64,000 bases of DNA from assembly GCA_032718865.1 (NCBI GenBank), contig JALUTQ010000045.1, forward strand, positions 1,612,001 to 1,676,000, in the 5' to 3' direction. Made by a program: the position numbers and the translations under genes. Below the pieces are notes generated by a model, which was not told the origin of the DNA, ran no database searches, and saw nothing but the letters and a program-made list of their open reading frames with translations. Below, piece after piece: positions 1 to 10,400 of the stretch. The stretch is from Tilletia caries (taxonomy: Eukaryota > Basidiomycota > Exobasidiomycetes > Tilletiales > Tilletiaceae). Numbering within the stretch: position 1 is the first letter of the stretch; every line of letters begins with the position of its first letter.

Positions 1-16
1 CATACACAGAGAGAGA

Positions 17-3000
17 ATGACAGCAGAGGAAGGGGCCGCCTTCGGCCGTAAAATGAGAGCGCAGCTCTCCCTCTTCGAGCTAGATAACGAACGAGGTCCA
101 CGATGGCCCAAGGACGAGAACGGCAAAAAGTACGCCCCGGACGGATGGCGCGAAAAGCATTCCGCCCGGCACGGTTTTGACTCCTCCGTCCAGACCACCG
201 TAGGGCACTACATCGAAAATGCGAAAGAGGGCACTTTCAAACGACGCGTCTTCCGCGCACACGTCCGCGTCCTCGGCACACAATGCCGCCTCCTCCAGGA
301 CCTGCTCACCAGAATGATCGGGGCCGAACCGGGCTATCGGCAGGGCACCGCGAATACTAGCTTGAGACCCTGTACGACCGGCACTTCCTCCTTCGCCAAG
401 AGCTCTACTGCGCACCAGCCCCGCTATGCCTGTCACTTCACCCGCCCACCCGGCGAGCCGACCAACCAGAACGCGGAGATCGAGCGCATCTTGTTCCTAC
501 CCATGCCCGACCCAGACTCGTTCCCGCTCCTCTTACACTACCTCTATCACGCCGAGCACGACGTCTTCGGCGCCTCGCTTGAGCGAGATAACGCCATGGA
601 GATCCCCCGGTACCGACAACTCGCGCTCGCCTCCGACCCGAATTATTTCAACAGCGGTCTATCTAAAAGAAAGGAACGGCGCCGATCGCGCGCTCTCGTC
701 CCGCCGGAGGTGCACGCCCGGATCCCTGCGGAACTCAAGATGACGTGCTCGTGGCGTGGTGTGATTTGGAACGTCGAGCATCTGGGCGTGGATAAGCCGT
801 TGGAGAAGTATTTGGGCTCGTGGTACAAGACGAACATCCGTCAGGCCCAGGCTCAGGCTCAGGGCGAGGGGGATAATCGACGCGAGGGAAGTGCGGATGC
901 GGGTGCAGGGGAGAGTGGTGCGAAGGGCCGGAATCGGATTGAGGATCTCACCGAGGCGGAGTCTTCTTCCCCAGCGGTGGGAGGCGGTGGGTCTCGCAAG
1001 GGCAAGGGTACGAGTACGAGTACGAGTGCGGCGGAGAAGGAGGGTATCATTGATGCGCGCAGCGCCAGCGTGGCGAGTCCGGCTAGCACGTCGGGAAAAC
1101 CATCTCTGCGCCGAACGGGCTCGCTCGAGGAGACGTCGACGATGTATAGACCCAGAGTGCCGATGAGCGGAGTCGAGAGGACGACTGGCGGGACCGGGAT
1201 CGGGGTTGGGCCCGGGGCTGGGGCTGGGCCGGCTACTCCTCTTGCTGAGAGGATGCGGCTGATTGGTGGGCCTACGAGCGGGTCAGGGCCTCCTGGTAGC
1301 GAGGGGTCCGTCGGTGGGGGTGAGGGCTCGATGCCAACATCTCCTTCGGCTCCTTTGTACTCGCGCCGGTCGTCCGCGTCTCGATCCTCTACTCGGACAA
1401 TAGGGGCAGGCGCAGGGCATTCTCACCCACCTCCTCCGCCGGTGCCGACGCCACCATCGGCACCGGCGGACTCACTCATGATGAGCTCTAGGACGTTACC
1501 GGTACCCACGCCTGCGGCGGGCTCGAGCACAGGCGCTGGTACGCTGGGCAGTCCATGGGGTCCGGAGCGACACCGCGGGGGTGAGCGTGATTGGGACAGG
1601 GAGAGGGGCGAGCGTCAAGAGCGGGATCGCGACTGGGAACTCCATGAGCAGCGCGAGCGCGAACGGCGTTGGGATCGAGAACGGGATCGTGAGCGGGAGG
1701 GGGAGTATCGGTCTGGCGAATGGGATCGGAGTCGGCGTGACAGTCAGGCTTTCGTGCCTGTTCCGCTGGAGCGGACGGAGCGTGAGCGTCTGGAGATGGA
1801 TGCGGAGATGGAGATGGAGCGGGAGCGGGAGCGAGGGCAGCGTGAGCGAGAGTGGGAGATGGACAGAGAGAGGGAGAGGGAGAGGGAGAGGGAAGTCGAT
1901 CGGAGGCGGCATAGCGAGTGGACCTGGAGGGAGCGAGAACGCGAACGGGAGCGGGAAAGGGAAAGGGAGTGGGAGTACCGGGGCAGTGTAGCTGGGCACG
2001 AGCGTGATCCGGGTTGGGCGGCGCGGGATACTGTCGCTGAGCGGGAGCGGGAGCGGGAGTGGGACTACTACCGAGTAGGCCCATCGCGGCGCGTTGCTAG
2101 TCCTCCCGCCTCTGGGCCGCCTGTCGCGTCTGGGTCTGGATCTGGATCTGGGCCGGGCCCTTCCTCCTCCGCGAGACAGGATCGATACGCGCGTCCGGGT
2201 CCGGGTCCCTCTGGCGTCCCGCATCCCATGCAGCTTCCCCACCCGGCAGGTCCGTCATTACCGCTGCCGCCTGTCCAGCATCATCCCCGGTACGATCCTG
2301 GTCCTCGTCATCTTCAGCATGGAGGGCCGGGTGGTCCGAGTCCTGGGCCGGGAGATGGGCCTCCGCCTGAGTGGGGGACGCGTGCTGGTGGACCGCCGTT
2401 GTCGATGGGCCCTGGTCCGGGTCCGTCGCCGGGTGCTCCTGCTCCTCATCATAGGCCGATGTCCCCTCCTGGACCTGGTATGGGCCAACATGGTCCTGTA
2501 CCACCCCATTTTTATGAGGGCCCAGGAGGTCCTAATCCCGAGTTTTATCCTCGTCCTCCAGGCATGCCCATCGGTGGTCCTGGTGGGCCCGGGCCCGGGC
2601 CTGGCCCTGGACCTGGACCTTATCACCCTCAGAACCTACCACCGCACCACGGGTCGTCCTGTTCGCGTTCGCCTCAGCCGCCGCATTTTGAGGGAGGCGG
2701 ACGACCTTCCCTTCCTCCTCCGCCCATGCAGGTGCCCTCTCATCATAGCGGTGGACCGCCTCCCGGTCGTGGTGGGCGTACTCAGAGCGTCCAGGGTCCG
2801 TTCTGGGATTCCCAGCGGAGTGGGGACTCTCCGTTCCACTTTGCGCCTCCGCCGCGGGAGCCGTACCCGCCGCCTCCCGGCCCGCCTCAGCACGGTCTGC
2901 ATCCTGCATATCATCGTGCGCACCAGCCGATGCATCATCAGCATCAGCATCAGCACCATCCTGGCCATGAGTCGCCTCACCCTCCGCCGTTTCCGGGTGG

Positions 3001-3826
3001 AGGGGAGGGAGGGTCTGAGACGATGCCGTTTTACCCGCCGCCTCCGGTGCATTTGCAGCAGCACGGCCCGCCGGATCATAATCATCAGCCATATCACCCT
3101 CATCCGCTGCCTCCTCCTCATCAACATCATCAACGTCACCATTCGGTGCAATTTGAGCCGATGCAGCATAGTTATGAACAGGAGCAGGAACGGGAGCGGG
3201 AGCAGGGGCGGGATACGAGGCCGTATCGGCATGCGCATTTGCGACTTTCGGGCCCGCCTGGTCCTTTGCCTCCCAGACGGGGACGGGGAGGGTTGAGAGG
3301 TGGAGCTGGGGGTGGTGGAGGTGGTGCGGGTGGAGGTGGGGAGCGCAGTCCGAGCCCGTCGGTCGGAAGTGGTAGTGGTGGTCAGCACCCCACGCCAGCT
3401 CTAGCTTTAGCGCGCAAGACGTCTCAGAGGACACGTACGCGCAGTGGACCTCTGCCCATTGGCTCGGATCCGGGCGTGGGCGGGAGTGCGTCGTGGAGCA
3501 GCTCGAACGCCGCCTCGACGTCCGCAGCGGGGGCAGGAGCAGGAGGCAGACGACCGAGTCTTCGACCGGAGCTGGTGAAGAAGAAGTCGAACCCGTACCT
3601 GCCGAAGGACGCGAATCCGCATCGGCACCTACCGAATTATCAGCCTCCGCCGCCGCCGAGGTTTCCGCGGTTGCCGGCGGAGTTTCAGATCACGTCGGCG
3701 GCGGCGGAGTTTGTGAACCAGCATCCGCAGACATCTCAGCAGGAGAGGGATGCGGGTGCGGGTGGGGCTGGAGGCGGAGGCGGAGGCGGAGGTGGAGGTG
3801 GGACCGGCTCGTCTGAAGCTGTGTGA
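17..3826 (+). CDS. BTB/POZ-like N-terminal domain protein with very long Pro/Gly/Arg-Glu-rich tail
   Basis: One open frame of 1,269 codons starts at the first ATG. Exons before the window cannot be excluded, because the start lies 16 bases from the edge. Residues ~155-275 resemble the fungal BTB-like fold: LPMPDPDSFPLLLHYLYH, then WRGVIWNVEHLGV and LGSWYKTNI, which correspond to the strand, helix and WxGxxxNVxxLGL pattern of that family. The stretch at ~115-140 is a poor match to such a domain, so an unrecognised intron or frame slip there is possible. The rest is low complexity: a charged block of RE/RD dipeptides (~515-680), then Pro-, Gly- and His-rich sequence, and a final poly-Gly run. 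This looks like an intrinsically disordered nuclear or scaffold protein, but no catalytic motif is visible and the function is unknown. Several long antisense ORFs here are by-products of the repeats. Confidence 0.6.
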   Translation: MTAEEGAAFGRKMRAQLSLFELDNERGPRWPKDENGKKYAPDGWREKHSARHGFDSSVQTTVGHYIENAKEGTFKRRVFRAHVRVLGTQCRLLQDLLTRMIGAEPGYRQGTANTSLRPCTTGTSSFAKSSTAHQPRYACHFTRPPGEPTNQNAEIERILFLPMPDPDSFPLLLHYLYHAEHDVFGASLERDNAMEIPRYRQLALASDPNYFNSGLSKRKERRRSRALVPPEVHARIPAELKMTCSWRGVIWNVEHLGVDKPLEKYLGSWYKTNIRQAQAQAQGEGDNRREGSADAGAGESGAKGRNRIEDLTEAESSSPAVGGGGSRKGKGTSTSTSAAEKEGIIDARSASVASPASTSGKPSLRRTGSLEETSTMYRPRVPMSGVERTTGGTGIGVGPGAGAGPATPLAERMRLIGGPTSGSGPPGSEGSVGGGEGSMPTSPSAPLYSRRSSASRSSTRTIGAGAGHSHPPPPPVPTPPSAPADSLMMSSRTLPVPTPAAGSSTGAGTLGSPWGPERHRGGERDWDRERGERQERDRDWELHEQRERERRWDRERDREREGEYRSGEWDRSRRDSQAFVPVPLERTERERLEMDAEMEMERERERGQREREWEMDREREREREREVDRRRHSEWTWREREREREREREREWEYRGSVAGHERDPGWAARDTVAEREREREWDYYRVGPSRRVASPPASGPPVASGSGSGSGPGPSSSARQDRYARPGPGPSGVPHPMQLPHPAGPSLPLPPVQHHPRYDPGPRHLQHGGPGGPSPGPGDGPPPEWGTRAGGPPLSMGPGPGPSPGAPAPHHRPMSPPGPGMGQHGPVPPHFYEGPGGPNPEFYPRPPGMPIGGPGGPGPGPGPGPGPYHPQNLPPHHGSSCSRSPQPPHFEGGGRPSLPPPPMQVPSHHSGGPPPGRGGRTQSVQGPFWDSQRSGDSPFHFAPPPREPYPPPPGPPQHGLHPAYHRAHQPMHHQHQHQHHPGHESPHPPPFPGGGEGGSETMPFYPPPPVHLQQHGPPDHNHQPYHPHPLPPPHQHHQRHHSVQFEPMQHSYEQEQEREREQGRDTRPYRHAHLRLSGPPGPLPPRRGRGGLRGGAGGGGGGAGGGGERSPSPSVGSGSGGQHPTPALALARKTSQRTRTRSGPLPIGSDPGVGGSASWSSSNAASTSAAGAGAGGRRPSLRPELVKKKSNPYLPKDANPHRHLPNYQPPPPPRFPRLPAEFQITSAAAEFVNQHPQTSQQERDAGAGGAGGGGGGGGGGGTGSSEAV

Positions 3827-4518
3827 GGAACACCAAACCTTCGACCTCGACCTCCCTCCTCCTTTCTTTATTTTTATTTCGGCTTCTTCCACAGTCAAAT
3901 CTTGCTGCACCCCTCGAACGACACAAAACGATATAGAACAACGACGCGAGCAGGTTCCTTCCCCCTGGAGGGTGTCGGACTCTGTCTCTCGCCCATTCGA
4001 CAACCCCCCCTTCAACTTTCAAGACACTATACACGATCCCCCACGCTCTTCACTGCGCGCATGCACTTTCACGCTTCACGAATTTTCATTACCTTTGTCC
4101 TTTGTCTTCACAATCTTCCTTTTCCCTGCTGTGTCCATAGGTCTTTACCCCCCCCCCCAAGTCGTTCCTGCCTTGTCAATACCACCTTCTCGTTGATGCT
4201 GCCAGCTGCCATGCTGCTTCCCTTTGTTCTCGTCTTTCGGCCGAGAAGAATTCGGGCCAGTTGGGAGGTCGAAGCTTCCCGCCTCGAAGCTGTCGAAGGA
4301 AGGTCCTCCAACCCGCAAGTCCGAGTGCAAGTCCGAGTGCAAGTCGTGCAAGTCAGACGATCCACGTACCGCGCGCCGAGGAACACGGTCATTTGCGCGG
4401 GGCTTTTCCAGCGATCCGAGTCCGAGTCCGCTGCTGCTTTGTCGAATCGATCCTGCATTGTCCTTTCTGTGTGTGCATTCCCACTCGCCTGAAGCGGTCC
4501 CCGTCGGGTTGCCCAGCC
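3827..4518. other. Intergenic: 3' end of BTB-like gene and 5' leader of rpb7
   Basis: No ORF here resembles a protein. The stretch is pyrimidine-rich, with a run of C at ~4149-4159 and a short imperfect tandem repeat (gtccgagtgcaa units, ~4319-4350). It probably carries the upstream gene's 3' UTR and the rpb7 promoter. Confidence 0.5.
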
Positions 4519-5726
4519 ATGTTCTTCCTGGTACGTTCCGCGTGCGCTCCATACGGAATGAATGGAGGCAGGTACTGAACTTGTTCTCCTTGTTCCCGTG
4601 TGATGTCTCCTAACAGCAACAGCTCAAGCATACGATCAACCTGCATCCGTCCTACTTCGGACCCAACATGCTCTCCTACCGTAAGCATCTTCCCCATTCC
4701 AAGGCTCGGGCGTCAAGAATGTGCGCAAGACGTATCGCGCGCGCGCGCGAAAATCCGTACGCTTCATGAGGTTCTCTTGGGCGTCCCGGTTTGGCTGATC
4801 ATCATGCATTTATGCGTCTGCAGTGGAGGCCAAGTTGAGGGATGAGATAGAGGGCTCATGTTCCGGTCGATATGTGAGTCCCTTGGTCCTCCTTTTTCAG
4901 CATGAGCATCGGCCTCGGCCTGCCTGACGGAGCTGACAACGAGTCATCCCTCTCGGGCCTTTTTCAGGGCTATATCATCCGGGTGTTGACGTTGATCAGC
5001 TCGGGACAGGGGGTCATCACGCCGTCGACGGGCGTGGCTGAGTTTGTGATGGAATACCGAGCGATTGTGTTCAAGCCGGTGCGTGGATCACTTTGCATAA
5101 AAGAAAAAGGGGGGAGAAAGGATGGAAGCGTGAGACTGCTGCTGACGATTTGTTCCTTTCTTCTCCTGCAGTTCAAGGGCGAGGTGGTGGATGCGGTCGT
5201 GACGACTGTGAACAAGGTACGTGCTTCATTCCCTGCCTGCCTTCTTCAATCCGCGCCGGTCCTCACTTATCCTTGTCTTCCTCTTCTCGTTTGCCAGATG
5301 GGCTTCTTCGCTGAAGTCGGACCGTTGAGCATGTTCGTCTCTTCGCACTTGATTCCGTCGGACTTCAACTTTGCGCAGAATACGAATCCACCGCAGTATG
5401 TTTCGCAGGAGAAGAGCGAGGTGAGTTTTTGGGAGAATGACATTCCTGACGCTTGGGATGGATGGATGTAACGGTTGACTGACTGGATCGATGATATTCT
5501 CTCTCTGTGTGATGACTGCAGGTGATAGCGAAGGGGACGAAGGTGCGACTACGGATCGTGGGCACGCGAATTGATGCTGCTGAGATTGTGAGCTGATCGA
5601 TGTGCGTTTGCCAGGCTTTGGCTCTGGTTCTGACCTCCTCTCCCCTCCGCTCAGTTTGCGATTGCGACGATGAAGGAGGACTACCTGGGCCCGCACGCGA
5701 CAGGGACGGACCTGGAGAACAGCTGA
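4519..5726 (+). CDS. rpb7: RNA polymerase II subunit RPB7
   Basis: Eight exons join in phase to 180 residues: 4519-4530, 4617-4680, 4824-4873, 4968-5078, 5172-5216, 5298-5420, 5522-5587 and 5655-5726. The product reads like RPB7 from end to end. It begins MFFLQQLKHTINLHPSYFGP, as in fission yeast and human, continues through EGSCSGRYGYIIRVL and YRAIVFKPFKGEVVDAVV, and has the S1/OB-fold segment VNKMGFFAEVGPLSMFVSSH. It ends KEDYLGPHATG. RPB7 pairs with RPB4 as the stalk of RNA polymerase II, binds nascent RNA and links transcription to mRNA decay. The family is 170-180 residues long, so the model is complete. The first exon encodes only MFFL. A LINE is inserted 141 bp beyond the stop. Identification is secure, and individual splice sites are inferred. 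Confidence 0.96.
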
Positions 5727-5867
5727 GGCTGCTCCTCGCCCCTTTGCTTCGCGTTCCATCCAGCAGATCTCTAGCTCTTCGTGTATCAGTAGTAGTCCCC
5801 TCCACATTCTTGCCTGACATTTTTCATTCCCTTTGTCTGTCGCGTTGTCGGGTGCAGCCGTTCTCGA

Positions 5868-5877
5868 GATGAGGTTG
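5868..5877. repeat. 5' target-site duplication of the LINE
   Basis: The decamer gatgaggttg occurs here and again at 11575-11584, directly after the LINE poly(A) tail plus two bases. It marks the 5' edge of the insertion in the rpb7 3' flank. Confidence 0.85.
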
Positions 5878-5987
5878 CGCAAAAACCACCATCCAGAGTA
5901 GCATCGACCCCCCTACCTGTGATAGAAGTGGTAATCATAACATCCCATAGCATCGCAAAGCCCATCAGCGCACGCAAGAACGGCGTG

Positions 5988-7472
5988 ATGAGCGCGTCGT
6001 CACCCAGCCCCAGCCAGCGCGGCCCTTCCGGGTCCCCTGGTAACACGCCATCCGACGGAAATCCTTTCGGGCCCTCCGCCGGTGGCAACACCTCCCCTCG
6101 AGCAGCGCGCACGCGCGCCAACTCCCTCCCCAGTTCCCCGCTGGGGCCAACACAGGGCTTCAACGGCGGACGTAGGGAAAGGGAGAGTGAGTCTCCTGAT
6201 CCCAACTCGCTGTTCGATCCCATGGAGCTGCAGAAGATTTTTGAGATGATGCTCAAAACTGCAGACTCCGCTCTTCCCACACAGGACCGCGCTTGGCGGC
6301 CTCTCAACAAGAAGGCGCTCCTCCTTATCAAGGCGGGCGCCGAACAGGGCCTCCAGCTGATCGCCGAGGCCAGGGAACGCGACCCCTCACTCCTCCTCCA
6401 AGTTCGCCCACAGGAACAGGAGGCGGCGCAGAGCGGTCCGGACCTCAAGACGCTGGCGACGGAGACCGCAAGCATGCGGGACGAGATCAAGGCGCTCAGG
6501 GAGGCAGTCCTTGCCGCGCGTCCGCCGGCTTGGACTGGAGCCCCGCCGCCGACCTTGCTCCAACGCATGGGGTCGCCGCCAGCAACCAGCACACGCGCAC
6601 CACCGGCGCACCCAGAGGCCCGCATTCCGAAGGTTCGCCAGCGCACGCGCGTGGTCCTCAACACACAAGCCCTGCCGGAAGACCACACGGCCAAGGCAAG
6701 CACACAGAAGACCCTGCTCGACAAAGTATCGGGCCCGGTCCAAGCCGTGATCGGGAAGAAGCCGCTGTCGGTGGACATCCTGCTCTCCGGCGACATCGCT
6801 CTCAACCTCGCCAGCCAGGACGAGGTCGAAGCACTGTGGAAGGCGAACGACAGCTGGATCAGTTCGGCCTTCCCCAACCTCGACACGGTTCCGCGACTTC
6901 GGCGTCCGGACTTCTCGCCTACCTGCAGCTTGGTTCTGCATGGTGTTCCTTTTAGCAGCGGGGACGGTGAGGAGCTCCGCAAGGAACTGAAGGAGCGAAA
7001 AGACGTCGACATCACCAACAGTCGATGGCTGACCAGCGAGGCGGCCCGCAAGAAGAGCGGCCGCAACCACGGTTCGGTCATCATCACATTCGGGTCGGCG
7101 GCCGAGAGGTCTTCCTGCCTGAAGCGCGGTTTGATGGGCTGCGAAAATAGAATGCTCTCTGTGGAGGACTACCGTCCGAAACAGCGCCTACAGCAGTGCT
7201 CCAACTGCCAACAGTACGCACACGTCAAGCGAAACTGCCGCAAGCAACCACGATGCCGCCTCTGCGCAGGCAAGCACGCAACAGCCGAGCACCCGCCATG
7301 TGACGCTTGCACGGCCACACCCTCCAACAACGAGCACACTGGTTGCTCGCACCAGTCCCTCAAGTGCCTCCACTGTGGGGGAGCGCACACAGCCAGCAGT
7401 GAGAGCTGCTCCCACAGGCAAGCATGGCGACGCGCGTATGGCGCCGCCGACCCCGAATCAACCTCCGCATGA
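5988..7472 (+). CDS. LINE ORF1: Gag-like RNA-binding protein with CCHC knuckles
   Basis: 494 residues from the first in-frame ATG. The upstream extension begins only with GTG and is not used here. The N-terminus is Ser/Pro-rich and is followed by a charged helical part with the repeated pattern TASMRDEIKALREAV. The C-terminus holds tandem zinc knuckles: CSNCQQYAHVKRNC, CRLCAGKHATAEHPPC and CLHCGGAHTASSESC, as in ORF1 of Tad, I and jockey elements. These proteins coat the element RNA and act as nucleic-acid chaperones. The stop codon overlaps the ORF2 start (ATGA at 7469-7472). Confidence 0.9.
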   Translation: MSASSPSPSQRGPSGSPGNTPSDGNPFGPSAGGNTSPRAARTRANSLPSSPLGPTQGFNGGRRERESESPDPNSLFDPMELQKIFEMMLKTADSALPTQDRAWRPLNKKALLLIKAGAEQGLQLIAEARERDPSLLLQVRPQEQEAAQSGPDLKTLATETASMRDEIKALREAVLAARPPAWTGAPPPTLLQRMGSPPATSTRAPPAHPEARIPKVRQRTRVVLNTQALPEDHTAKASTQKTLLDKVSGPVQAVIGKKPLSVDILLSGDIALNLASQDEVEALWKANDSWISSAFPNLDTVPRLRRPDFSPTCSLVLHGVPFSSGDGEELRKELKERKDVDITNSRWLTSEAARKKSGRNHGSVIITFGSAAERSSCLKRGLMGCENRMLSVEDYRPKQRLQQCSNCQQYAHVKRNCRKQPRCRLCAGKHATAEHPPCDACTATPSNNEHTGCSHQSLKCLHCGGAHTASSESCSHRQAWRRAYGAADPESTSA

Positions 7473-10400
7473 ATAATAACAGCCTTACGGTTCTACAGTA
7501 CAACTGCCACAACGAGCCAGAAGTAGTGGCAGCCCTCCTCAACCACCCCAAAGTCCTCGACATTGATATCCTATGCCTGCAAGAACCTTACACATACTTC
7601 GCTAGCCCCGTGCAGCATCCCAGTTGGACCGTCTACGGGAGGTCCGGCCCCATTGACCCGGAGGCGTGTGGAGAATTTCCGCGCGAGCGAGAATGCCCCG
7701 CCCGCCCTCGTGTCCTCACATACATCAACAAAAAAGTCCGAATTGCAAACGCCAACCTAGTCGGAGTCCAGCACCCCGACCTCCTCTCAGTCGAGCTCCT
7801 CCTCGACGCGGACGACGAAAGCGGCATAGAGCGCGTCGTCATCAGCAACATCTACAACCCAGTGCGGTCGGCGGACACCATCCCGCCGCTCCTGCACAGC
7901 ATCAACCAGCTCCAGCCAGAGCACCACATTCTGGTGGGGGACTTCAACGCCCACCACCCTCTCTGGCAAACCAACGTCATGGGGATCTCTCGCTTCGCAG
8001 AGGCGTGGGCGACGGCGACTCAGGCCATGCACCTCGAGCTGGTCACGCCGCCGGACACGCCCACGTTCTTGTATGGCCAGGCACGTACAAGATCGAGCAC
8101 CATCGACCTCTGCTTCAGCACTGGAGACCTTCGCGACCGCGTCAGCGCGTGCGCGCACAGACACGGCCTCGACACGGGGTCCGACCACATACCCGTCACG
8201 ACCACCTTCGACCTCCGCCCGGTCCGCGCGGAGTCCAGCGGCAGATACAACATGCGCCGCTGCGACCACGCGCGTTTCGTGGAGGAGGCGAAGGCGGCCT
8301 GGGACGGTAGCAAGGCATCTCTTCCCCTGCTCACCTCGCCGGAGGGGGTCGAGCAGTGGGCGGAGGCCCTTCAGCGCTGCATCACCACTGCGCTGGAGAA
8401 ATCCACCCCGCTCTCTCGGCCGAGCCATCGCAGTCAAGCGTGGTTCGACGAAGAGTGCAATCACCTCCGGACCATCATGAACAGGGCCCGCAGGCTCTGG
8501 CAGCAGCGACGCAATGATGCGTCGCGGACGTATTACGTCTACATGCGAAACCTTCACAAGGCAACGCTGCGCGGCAAAAAGAAGCAGCACCGCAGGGCAG
8601 CCTTCGCCTCCGCTGATGCGCAGAGCTTGTGGAAGCTTGCGGCGGTGGGGAAGAAGGCAGGGGGGGTCGGGATCGTCAGTGCGCTGCGGAGAGCTGACGG
8701 TACCTTGGCCTCCTCGCCCGCGGAAAAAGAAGTAGTCCTACGCGATGGATTCTGGAACCTGTCCGGCGCGGCGGGATCTGGTCCATTTAGCGACAACGAT
8801 GTGGACACGGACTTTACGGTGAGCAGCAGCGGCGACTCTGCGCCGTGGGTCCCGTTCACGGAGGAACAAGTACGGGCAAGACTCGCCCGGAGCACCAAGG
8901 ACACGGCGCCTGGACCCGACCGCGTAACGTGGGAGGCTCTAAAGGTACTTGTGAACAACTGGTCACTCTTCCTTCCGCTGCTGACGCAGCTTTTCAATGC
9001 GTGTATTAGACTCGGAACGCACCCCTCCATCTGGAAGGTGTCAACGACGATAGTGCTGCGCAAACCCAACAAGGCCGACTACGCCGCCGCCAAGGCATAT
9101 AGGCCCATCGCCTTGCTCAACACAACGGGCAAGCTCCTCGAAAGTCTGGTGGCCGGCCGCATCCTCGCGCGCGCCGAGCACTCAGCTCTCATCCCAGCGG
9201 AGCACTTCGGTGGACGGCCCCACCGCTCAACCGAAGACGCCCTTCTGGCAATCCAGCAGTTCATCCGCGATGCACACCAGAGCAAACGGCACGTCGTCAT
9301 GCTCACGGCAGACGTGTCCGGCGCGTACAATGGTGTGAGGTGGAAGGCACTCAAAAGGGATCTGATCGACGCCGGCTGGGAAACCGAGCTGGTGGAGTGG
9401 GTCTCCTCCTTCATGACCGACCGGAAAAGCTCGCTCCGGTTCGCAGACCATACCGGTCAACCCTTCGACCTGCCCGACGGCCTGCCACAAGGATCTCCGG
9501 TTTCGCAGCTCCTTTGGCTCGTTTACAGCGCAGGACTCGTCTCAGCCGCCGACACGGACGGCAAATCTCTCTCAATCGGATGGGTGGACGACTGGACCCT
9601 GCTCCTGTCCGACAACAACACAGAGAGGCTCCGACGCCGGCTACAACAGCGATGCGATGCGGCGGGCATTTGGGCCCAGTCGCACCACTCAACGTTCGAT
9701 CCGGACAAGACCTCCCTCTGCGTCATGCCCTCCAAGAGGCGCAAGGACCGGCCCGGCACGATACGGGCCCGGCTCCTGGGCAACAACGTTCGCACCGAAG
9801 CGAGAGTCAAAGTGCTCGGGGTCACCTTTCAGTCTGACTCGCGCTTCGACGCGCACGCATCAATCACGGTCCGAAAGGCAACAGCGGCCATGGGCGCCCT
9901 GATGAGCTGGGGCTGCAGAACATGGGGTTTTAGCGCCGAGAATGCCAGGACAATTTACAGTGCGGGGGTTGCCCCGCTGCTCGAATATGCATGTTCGGTT
10001 TGGATTCCACCAGATGGATTCAGGGGCGGACAGGCGTACATCAATAAGCTCAAAAAGGTTCAACGAGCGGCGGCGGTTTTCATCACGGGCGCCTACCGCT
10101 CCACATCCACGGAATCACTGAACTTCGAGGCGAGCCTTCTCCCAGTTCACCTCCGCATTCATCAACGACAGGCGCTCACACTCGCGCGCCTTCGAACTGT
10201 ACCCGCGACACACCCGCTCGCTGCAGCTGTGGACGGCGCATGCGCCAACCCTGTAGCGCCCGGGCAGCGGCCACTGCAGCTCCTGGCCAGAGCCTATCCC
10301 GCCGTCGCTGGAGCCCACCTTACCAGAAAGGTGGCTCCTCCCACTACGGAGGCCACAAGCATCCCAGTCGTGATCTGCGCGTCGAAGGAGGCCGCTGTGC

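Noticed and set aside
1488..3434. Several long antisense ORFs opposite the first gene
   Set aside because: They arise from the repetitive Arg-Glu, Pro and Gly codons of the sense gene and show only low-complexity composition.
5919..5987. Upstream extension of LINE ORF1
   Set aside because: It begins with GTG. The first ATG at 5988 is the more credible eukaryotic start.
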